5,175 nt of DNA. Origin: Planctomycetes bacterium UBA1146. GTDB lineage: Bacteria > Planctomycetota > UBA8108 > UBA1146. Location of the stretch: contig DCAA01000029.1 of the NCBI GenBank assembly GCA_002311345.1, forward strand, positions 73,554-78,728, read 5' to 3'. Below the pieces are notes generated by a model. It made no database searches and had not been told where the DNA came from. It saw only the letters and a program-made list of their open reading frames with translations. Position 1 is the stretch's first letter. Each line of letters opens with the position of its first letter. This document shows, piece by piece, positions 1-4,116 of the stretch. The translations under genes were made by a program, and so were the position numbers.

Positions 1-535
1 CGGTGGTCAGCGCCAGCGCATCGGGATCGCACGAGCACTGGCGACACGGCCCCGGCTCATCATCGCCGACGAGCCGGTCAGTGCCCTCGATGTTTCGATC
101 CAGGCGCAGGTCATCAACCTGATGCAGGAGTTGCAGCGGGATCTGGGTCTAACCCTGATCTTCATCGCCCATGACATCTCGGTGGTTCAGCACGTTGCTG
201 ATCGGATGGCGGTGATGTACCTCGGCAACCTGGTCGAAGTGGGCCAGACCGAACAGATCTTTGGCAACCCGTCCCATCCGTATACGCGCGCCCTGCTCAG
301 TGCGATTCCGCGGCCCGATCCAGAACTCGAGCGTGTCGGTCGAATCATGCTCGAGGGAGATGTTCCCAGTCCGATGGACAAACCGTCCGGGTGTGGGTTT
401 CGCACTCGTTGTCCCATCGCCCAGCCGAGTTGTGCCGAACAGATTCCGCCGATGGAGTCGATTGACGAGGGCCATGAAGTGGCATGTCCTTACCACGATC
501 GATATCAGCAGTTGCTCGAAGATCGTCTGAAGTGA
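1..535 (+). CDS. Peptide ABC transporter ATP-binding protein, OppF/DppF type (3' part)
   Basis: C-terminal 177 residues of the ATPase that powers an inner-membrane oligopeptide/dipeptide importer; the 5' end, including Walker A, lies outside the window. The first full codon is at position 2. In order one sees the ABC signature (GGQRQR, the preceding Ser split by the window edge), Walker B plus D-loop (LIIADEPVSALD), and the H-loop His in IFIAHDIS. Next comes the oligopeptide-transporter C-terminal domain (NPSHPYTRALLSAIPRPDP, then SGCGFRTRCP). The VSALDVSIQAQV wording and the LEGDVPSP...SGC..RTRCP tail are typical of the F subunit rather than the D subunit; the substrate (oligopeptide, dipeptide, other) cannot be told. 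Four Cys codons in the tail (392, 410, 431, 485) match the conserved Cys set of this domain. A VOC gene follows after 63 bp on the same strand. The family call is very secure; the Opp versus Dpp choice is open. Confidence 0.96.
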   Translation, partial: GGQRQRIGIARALATRPRLIIADEPVSALDVSIQAQVINLMQELQRDLGLTLIFIAHDISVVQHVADRMAVMYLGNLVEVGQTEQIFGNPSHPYTRALLSAIPRPDPELERVGRIMLEGDVPSPMDKPSGCGFRTRCPIAQPSCAEQIPPMESIDEGHEVACPYHDRYQQLLEDRLK

Positions 536-540
536 GGGTG

Positions 541-553
541 CTGGCGAAGCCAG
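541..553. repeat. Small perfect hairpin in the ABC-VOC gap
   Basis: CTGGC-GAA-GCCAG forms a perfect 5-bp stem with a three-base loop, 5 bp after the ATPase stop codon. No run of T follows, so it is not a convincing intrinsic terminator. It could protect the 3' end of an mRNA or be chance. Confidence 0.35.
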
Positions 554-583
554 GGGCAATGGCCTAGGGTTCCATGCTGTGAG

Positions 584-590
584 AGAGAGG
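584..590 (+). promoter_or_regulatory. Shine-Dalgarno deciding the VOC gene start
   Basis: The purine run AGAGAGG ends 8 bases before the ATG at 599. It overlaps the in-frame GTG at 590, which would leave that codon only a badly spaced site. This favours the ATG at 599 as the true start. Confidence 0.6.
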
Positions 591-598
591 TGTCAATA

Positions 599-1060
599 AT
601 GGCCGAGGATGTCAAGAACCCCCCGGATGGGATGCCCAGGATCACCGCGGGAGTGTATTACCAGGATTCGGCGGCTGCGATCGAGTGGCTGGAGAAGGCT
701 TTCGGCTTCAAGACGCGCCTGAAGATTCCCGGTCCGGAGGGGCAGATATTGCACTCGGAGCTGGAGATCGGGGACGGTCTCATCTTCGTCGGTCACGCCT
801 GTCCCGATGAGAAGAAAACTAGCCCGCAAAACCTTGACGGTGCCATGACGGCGGGAATGTACATCTACGTCGACGATGTCGATGGCCATTGCGAAAATGC
901 CCGGGCCGCAGGGGCGAAAATCATCCAGGAGCCCGAGGACATGTTCTATGGCGACCGCGTCTACACCGCCAGCGACCCCGAGGGCCATCAATGGAAGTTC
1001 GGTACCCACGTCCGCGACGTTCCGTTGGAAGAGATGCCGTTTCCGGCTGTTGAGGAATGA
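599..1060 (+). CDS. VOC superfamily protein (glyoxalase/bleomycin-resistance fold, PhnB-like)
   Basis: Predicted cytoplasmic protein of 153 residues, the usual size for a single-polypeptide VOC protein with two beta-alpha-beta-beta-beta modules. Module 1 spans about residues 15-66: ITAGVYYQDSAAAIEWLEKAFGF, the hallmark opening of this family, then HSELEIGDGLIFVG. Module 2 spans about 84-137: MYIYVDDVDGHCENARAAGA, then YGDRVYTASDPEGHQW. H52, E128 and nearby H130/H137 sit where VOC enzymes commonly hold metal ligands, but the exact ligand set cannot be assigned by eye. The YGDR..ASDPEGH..KFGTHVRDV tail is characteristic of the PhnB-like/YdeM-type branch, whose members are mostly of unknown substrate; known VOC roles include glyoxalase, dioxygenase, epimerase and drug binding. 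An alternative GTG start at 590 would add three residues (MSI). It lies 63 bp after a peptide-transporter ATPase and 54 bp before an amidohydrolase, all co-oriented, so co-transcription is possible. Confidence 0.9.
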   Translation: MAEDVKNPPDGMPRITAGVYYQDSAAAIEWLEKAFGFKTRLKIPGPEGQILHSELEIGDGLIFVGHACPDEKKTSPQNLDGAMTAGMYIYVDDVDGHCENARAAGAKIIQEPEDMFYGDRVYTASDPEGHQWKFGTHVRDVPLEEMPFPAVEE

Positions 1061-1075
1061 GGGGAACCGGTCTCT

Positions 1076-1091
1076 GACCTGTAGACCTGTA
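1076..1091. repeat. Tandem 8-bp direct repeat upstream of the amidohydrolase
   Basis: GACCTGTA occurs twice head to tail with no spacer, 23 bp before the amidohydrolase start. The first copy is also the right arm of a small inverted repeat, GGTC-TCT-GACC (1069-1079). It could be a regulator half-site pair or a chance or slippage duplication; nothing in the sequence decides. Confidence 0.4.
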
Positions 1092-1103
1092 CATGTTGGT
1101 GGT

Positions 1104-1107
1104 GGAG
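1104..1107 (+). promoter_or_regulatory. Shine-Dalgarno supporting the GTG start at 1115
   Basis: GGAG, within GGTGGAG, lies 7 bases before the GTG at 1115. The alternative in-frame ATG at 1127 has only GC-rich CCGGCCGG in front of it, so the GTG start is preferred. Confidence 0.5.
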
Positions 1108-1114
1108 CCGGGAT

Positions 1115-2833
1115 GTGCCCGGCCGGATGGAGGTCACCATTTATTTTCCCGTGCTTGCCCGGCTGTACCTACTTTTGCCTCTGGTTGTGCTGGTCTCACT
1201 ACCGCTAGCTGGCCAGAAACCTGCCGATCTGGTTCTCACTGGCGGCAAGGTGGTCACCGTAGATGCCGATCAGCCCGAGGCGACAGCGCTGGCATCAAGC
1301 GGCGAGATCATCGTCGCCGTCGGCAGCGAGCAACAGATCGCCGCCTTCATCGGTCCAGAGACCCGCGTCATCGATCTCGACGGAAGGCTCGTGGTTCCTG
1401 GCTTCATCGATGGTCATGGCCACTTCATGAGCCTTGGCACTTCTCTTCTGCAACTCGATCTACGCCCGGCGCGTTCGTGGCAGCAGGTCGTCGCTCTGGT
1501 TGAGCAGGCGGTCGCCAAGGCCGCGCCCGGGGAACTGATCCGCGGTCGAGGTTGGCACCAGGAGAAGTGGGACCAGCCACCCGAACTGGCCTTCGAGGGC
1601 CTGCCGCATCACGGTTCCCTCAGCGCTATCTCTCCCGACAACCCGGTGATCCTGCGCCATGCATCGGGCCATGCCGTCTTTGCCAATCGATACGCGATGA
1701 AGATGTGCGGAATCGACCGGAAAACGCTCGATCCGCGCGGTGGCGAGGTGGTCCGGGACGACAAGGGCGACCCGATCGGTGTTTTCCGCGAGACCGCCTC
1801 GGGCCTGCTGGCGTCGGCGAGAAGGAACTCATCATCTGCCGATCCGCGCAAGGTCGTCGAACTGGCGACGAGGGAATGTCTTTCGAAGGGGATCACCAGT
1901 TTCCAGGATGCAGGATCTCCCCTGTCGACGGTGGAACTGTTCCGCACGATGGCTATGGAAGAAACCCTCGGCGTTCGACTGTGGGTGATGCTGAGCGACT
2001 CCAACCGGCGTCTCGAAGCGGCTCTTCCGGCTCTCGATGTGAAGGGAGTCGGCCATCAATATCTGACGGTCGGAGGCATCAAAAGACTCATCGATGGTGC
2101 TCTTGGATCGCACGGCGCGTGGCTACTGGAGCCCTATTCTGACAAACCGGAATCGACCGGTCTCAACACCACTCCGCTGGCTACCATCGCAGAAACCGCA
2201 CGGCTGGCGGTCGCCCATCGCTTGCAACTCTGCGTTCACGCCATCGGCGATCGCGCCAATCGGGAAATCCTCGATATCTACGAAACAGCCCTTGGCAGCG
2301 TCGATGACGGCAAGCAACGAAGATGGCGCATCGAGCATGCCCAGCACCTGCATCCCGACGATGTGCCGCGTTTCACTGAACTTGGCTTGATCGCCTCGAT
2401 GCAGGGGGTTCATTGCACCTCCGATGGTTCGTGGGTTGCCGATCGCCTGGGAGCCCAACGGAGCGAAAGTGGTGCTTATCTGTGGCGTGAACTGATCGAC
2501 GGTGGTGTGGTCGTCTCCAATGGCACCGACTGTCCGGTCGAGGATGTCGATCCGATCCGTTGCTTCCATTCCACCGTCACACGGTTACTGGAAGACGGAA
2601 CTTCCTTCTATCCAGAGCAAAAGATGACGCGGATGGAGGCGCTGCGTTCTTACACCATCAACTGCGCCTACGCGGCTTTCGAGGAGCACCTCAAGGGTTC
2701 GATCAGCACCGGCAAACTGTGTGACGTGGTGGTCCTGAGCAAGGACATCCTGACCTGCCCGGCAGCCGAGATTCTCGAGGCGAAGGTCGACCTGACGATC
2801 GTCGGTGGAGAAGTGCGCTACCGACGCCAGTAG
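1115..2833 (+). CDS. Secreted YtcJ-like metal-dependent amidohydrolase (Amidohydrolase_3 family)
   Basis: Full-length 572-residue member of the amidohydrolase superfamily, YtcJ-like branch, which hydrolyses C-N bonds such as N-acyl or amide groups; the substrate here is unknown. Residues 1-33 look like a Sec signal peptide: a short basic start, then the hydrophobic run LYLLLPLVVLVSLPLAG, with likely cleavage near residues 32-34. There is no lipobox Cys. The mature part opens with the N-terminal beta-sandwich (ADLVLTGGKVVTVDA), then the metal motif PGFIDGHGH (H101, H103). The conserved GGIKRLIDGALGSHGAW stretch with K323 follows, then CVHAIGDRA (H375), RIEHAQ (H408) and SNGTDCPVED (D472), so all expected metal or catalytic positions are present. 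The C-terminal strand KLCDVVVLS...VGGEVRYR closes the sandwich. An ATG at 1127 would shorten it by four residues. It is the last gene of a + strand run behind an importer ATPase and a VOC gene. An export signal on this family is noteworthy because many relatives are cytoplasmic. Confidence 0.93.
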   Translation: MPGRMEVTIYFPVLARLYLLLPLVVLVSLPLAGQKPADLVLTGGKVVTVDADQPEATALASSGEIIVAVGSEQQIAAFIGPETRVIDLDGRLVVPGFIDGHGHFMSLGTSLLQLDLRPARSWQQVVALVEQAVAKAAPGELIRGRGWHQEKWDQPPELAFEGLPHHGSLSAISPDNPVILRHASGHAVFANRYAMKMCGIDRKTLDPRGGEVVRDDKGDPIGVFRETASGLLASARRNSSSADPRKVVELATRECLSKGITSFQDAGSPLSTVELFRTMAMEETLGVRLWVMLSDSNRRLEAALPALDVKGVGHQYLTVGGIKRLIDGALGSHGAWLLEPYSDKPESTGLNTTPLATIAETARLAVAHRLQLCVHAIGDRANREILDIYETALGSVDDGKQRRWRIEHAQHLHPDDVPRFTELGLIASMQGVHCTSDGSWVADRLGAQRSESGAYLWRELIDGGVVVSNGTDCPVEDVDPIRCFHSTVTRLLEDGTSFYPEQKMTRMEALRSYTINCAYAAFEEHLKGSISTGKLCDVVVLSKDILTCPAAEILEAKVDLTIVGGEVRYRRQ

Positions 2834-2980
2834 GATCCCGCCTCAGGGGGGCAAAAAGCGCTATCCGTGCCTGCGTAACATCTAGGGCCGTTCCAATTCT
2901 CCCATAATGTACCTTATCGGACTTACGCATGGACGACAGATTCACCCGTTACCCCACCAGTGTGCTCCAGTGATCGTGTG
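2834..2980. other. Convergent intergenic gap
   Basis: 147 bp between the end of the amidohydrolase and the end of the oppositely oriented AroD-like gene. No strong stem plus T-run terminator is visible on either strand. The nearest candidate is a short A5 tract (2864-2870 region) that reads as T on the minus strand, with only a weak GGCA/TGCC stem around it. Short direct repeats GTGTGCT (2960-2966 and 2976-2982) and CCAGTG (2957-2962 and 2967-2972) sit at the AroD-like stop. Because rho is nearby and no intrinsic terminator is seen, Rho-dependent ends are possible, but that is inference. Confidence 0.5.
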
Positions 2981-3604
2981 CTAGGAGTAGAGACTCTCGA
3001 GTATCGGCAGGCCTGGAATCTGGTGCGGGTGCTCGCCGAGTCTGGCATAACCCCACGGTTGTCCTGCATCGAGAGCCCGGATGCGATCACTCGTCCCCAG
3101 CTCCCCGGCGCAGAAACATACGATCGGGAAATCTGGAGCGGATTGGGGAAGTTCGCGGGCGATCCGTAGATTCTCCTCGCTGACTTCCGGCATGACGATT
3201 TTGGCAGCTATCGCGCCCATTTCACGGGCCTGCTCCACCTGCTGTTGTGGTGACATTTCAGTGCTTTCAGTTCTGTGGCTGCTGAAGATCCACGGCTGAT
3301 GTGCCGGCGCCGGAGCATCCGTAACGGGGTCGACGTCGATCAAACCACCATGAATCTGGCAAAAATGGTCTCGCTGGTGACTTCTCTGCGGTGAATCGAG
3401 TCCTCCACGGTCCGTCACAAGGACCGATAATCCAGTTTGTGGGGCCAGTTCTGGTTGTCCGCCGTGCCACAGATCGAGGCGGATTTCGATCCCTCCCAGG
3501 TGGTATTTTTCCGGTGCGATTTGCTGGATCCGATCCAGCACACTTTGGCGATCTGTCACCACAACCCACCCTGAAGGCAAGTTAGGTAACTGAGGTGAAG
3601 TCAT
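2981..3604 (-). CDS. Type I 3-dehydroquinate dehydratase (AroD)-like protein
   Basis: 207-residue predicted cytoplasmic TIM-barrel protein, slightly short for a family usually 220-250 long. Type I 3-dehydroquinases convert 3-dehydroquinate to 3-dehydroshikimate in the shikimate pathway through a Lys Schiff base. Matching family blocks in order are GIEIRLDLW (E40, R42), SVLVTDRGG (R66), GGLIDVD (87-92), IFSSH (catalytic-type H110), AAKIVMPEVSEENL (Schiff-base-type K135), CFCAGELGTSDRI (R174) and GQPWGYARLGE...IPGLPILESL, which is the normal C-terminal end. Differences from the classical enzyme are visible: the Glu of the usual EGG after the Arg is replaced (RGGLD), the His is followed by RTE instead of D/N-F, and the usual S.PGQ near the end reads Q-I-P-G-L. 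Reduced or altered activity is therefore possible. The ATG has a good Shine-Dalgarno (GGAG, six-base spacer). It is transcribed divergently from rho. The fold assignment is fairly secure; true AroD function less so. Confidence 0.78.
   Translation of the reverse strand: MTSPQLPNLPSGWVVVTDRQSVLDRIQQIAPEKYHLGGIEIRLDLWHGGQPELAPQTGLSVLVTDRGGLDSPQRSHQRDHFCQIHGGLIDVDPVTDAPAPAHQPWIFSSHRTESTEMSPQQQVEQAREMGAIAAKIVMPEVSEENLRIARELPQSAPDFPIVCFCAGELGTSDRIRALDAGQPWGYARLGEHPHQIPGLPILESLYS
3522..3540. repeat. 19-bp palindrome inside the AroD-like gene
   Basis: TGCTGGATC-C-GATCCAGCA: perfect 9-bp arms around a single central base. It lies over codons 22-28 (VLDRIQQ) of the AroD-like gene. The arms are long enough that chance is not the obvious explanation. 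It could be an intragenic operator or simply reflect the paired codons CTGGAT/ATCCAG. Confidence 0.6.
3580..3591. repeat. 12-bp palindrome near the AroD-like start, copy 1
   Basis: AGTTA-GG-TAACT, a perfect inverted repeat lying over codons 5-9 of the AroD-like gene. It shares AGTTA and GGTAAC with the palindrome at 3630-3641, whose centre is 50 bp away. Confidence 0.45.
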
Positions 3605-3610
3605 CTTAAT

Positions 3611-3614
3611 CTCC
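3611..3614 (-). promoter_or_regulatory. Shine-Dalgarno of the AroD-like gene
   Basis: On the minus strand GGAG stands six bases before the ATG at 3604-3602. This supports the chosen start and shows that the gene is translated on the minus strand. Confidence 0.65.
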
Positions 3615-3629
3615 GGAAAGGAATTGAGA

Positions 3630-3641
3630 GTTACTGGTAAC
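3630..3641. repeat. 12-bp palindrome upstream of the AroD-like gene, copy 2
   Basis: GTTAC-TG-GTAAC, a perfect inverted repeat 25 bp upstream of the AroD-like ATG and just upstream of its ribosome binding site. This is a natural place for an operator. No promoter boxes are convincing enough nearby to place it relative to a transcription start. Confidence 0.45.
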
Positions 3642-3659
3642 GCAGAGCCGGAAGGGTAT

Positions 3660-3678
3660 CATCCGGGTTGTCCGGATG
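3660..3678. repeat. Hairpin with CATCCGG/CCGGATG arms
   Basis: CATCCGG-GTTGT-CCGGATG forms a perfect 7-bp stem with a five-base loop. There is no T-run after it on either strand, so it is not an intrinsic terminator. It falls in the presumed leader or promoter zone of the AroD-like gene. Confidence 0.55.
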
Positions 3679-3737
3679 GCAGGTTTCGCTTTCGCCATGC
3701 CCACCAGGGGTATGAGACAGGAAGAGGAGATCTCCGG

Positions 3738-3788
3738 TCCGGATCTTTCCCTCAGATTAGTTTGATCCGGAGACTCAATGATCCGGAG
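3738..3788. repeat. Repeated TGATCCGGAG boxes with an inverted partner
   Basis: TGATCCGGAG occurs at 3763-3772 and again at 3779-3788, 16 bp apart in the same direction. TCCGGATC at 3738-3745 is the inverted form and could pair with either copy (8-bp stem). A related CTCCGG lies immediately before it (3732-3737). Candidate multi-site binding region or alternative RNA stems. Confidence 0.5.
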
Positions 3789-3890
3789 TGTCATCGACCC
3801 GGGAACCCACTCGATTTGCGAAATGAAGCCGAAGGCGTCTGATTTACGTCGAGGTTGGTGAAGAACGAGTAGATTCCACGCTTGAATTAT

Positions 3891-3906
3891 TCCGGCACCA
3901 GCCGGA
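3891..3906. repeat. Hairpin TCCGGC/GCCGGA in the rho upstream region
   Basis: TCCGGC-ACCA-GCCGGA is a perfect 6-bp stem with a four-base loop, followed on the + strand by GAACTTTCTTC. The tract is only partly T-rich, so a weak terminator or attenuator is possible but not demonstrated. Confidence 0.45.
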
Positions 3907-3921
3907 GAACTTTCTTCAGGC

Positions 3922-3935
3922 CGGTCGGGCGACCG
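3922..3935. repeat. Hairpin CGGTC/GACCG in the rho upstream region
   Basis: CGGTC-GGGC-GACCG gives a 5-bp GC-rich stem with a four-base loop, 15 bp after the previous hairpin. The two may form consecutive stems in a rho leader transcript. Confidence 0.4.
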
Positions 3936-4105
3936 CGAAGTCAAAATCGAGATCCAGGTTCCAGCGCATTCCTGTCTGGGGCCGCCGTGGAATCGGATTA
4001 TCCGGTGCACGGTTTCAACTGCCGCCCGTCAGCGGACAGAAGCCCAGGATAGTGGTGTGTATCGAGCCTCCCCCACCGGGAAGATCGACGGTGAGCAAGC
4101 ACACC

Positions 4106-4111
4106 AGGGAG
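4106..4111 (+). promoter_or_regulatory. Shine-Dalgarno deciding the TTG start of rho
   Basis: AGGGAG lies five bases before TTG at 4117. It is the best ribosome binding site in the region. The only other upstream in-frame candidate noted, GTG at 4057, has a much weaker one, and the first in-frame ATG lies inside the conserved core. Confidence 0.65.
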
Positions 4112-4116
4112 ATCAT

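Larger units (their letters stand above)
3605..4116. other. Divergent intergenic/leader region between the AroD-like gene and rho, CCGG-rich
   Basis: About 510 bp with no supportable gene. It must hold the promoters of both the minus-strand AroD-like gene and the plus-strand rho, but no clear -35/-10 pair could be picked out. CCGG occurs 13 times (for example 3613, 3648, 3663, 3672, 3734, 3739, 3767, 3783, 3892, 3902, 3921, 4002 and 4076), mostly as TCCGG or CCGGA and often inside inverted repeats. That is several-fold more than base composition would suggest. The segment next to rho may be a long 5' leader; rho mRNA leaders are known sites of autogenous control in other bacteria. Confidence 0.6.

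Noticed and set aside
149..559. Minus-strand open frame opposite the ABC ATPase
   Set aside because: Shadow of the conserved ATPase reading frame; no domain of its own.
1552..2142. Plus-strand 196-codon open frame overlapping the amidohydrolase
   Set aside because: Out-of-frame shadow; the amidohydrolase frame carries all metal-binding motifs.
2834..2875. Intrinsic terminator after the amidohydrolase (GC stretch followed by A5)
   Set aside because: The GC stretch gives only a 3-bp stem and is followed by A rather than T on the + strand, so it does not meet the usual pattern.
3624..3842. Plus-strand 72-codon open frame in the divergent region
   Set aside because: No recognisable motif and no good ribosome binding site; it is explained by the lack of stops in a GC-rich repeat region.
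3606..4010. Minus-strand 134-codon open frame whose TAA sits one base before the AroD-like ATG, suggesting a translationally coupled upstream gene
   Set aside because: No family resemblance, no Shine-Dalgarno before its GTG start, composition rich in S, R, P and I like random sequence, and it runs through the hairpin cluster. The spacing to the AroD-like gene is tempting but unsupported.
3605..4116. CRISPR-like array in the CCGG-rich region
   Set aside because: The repeated units are only 4-10 bp, irregularly spaced and in both orientations, unlike 23-47 bp repeats with constant spacers.
3840..4116. Sigma-70 type promoter for rho
   Set aside because: TTGGTG- and GATAGT-like hexamers are present, but none pair at 16-18 bp spacing with acceptable partners, so no promoter is annotated.
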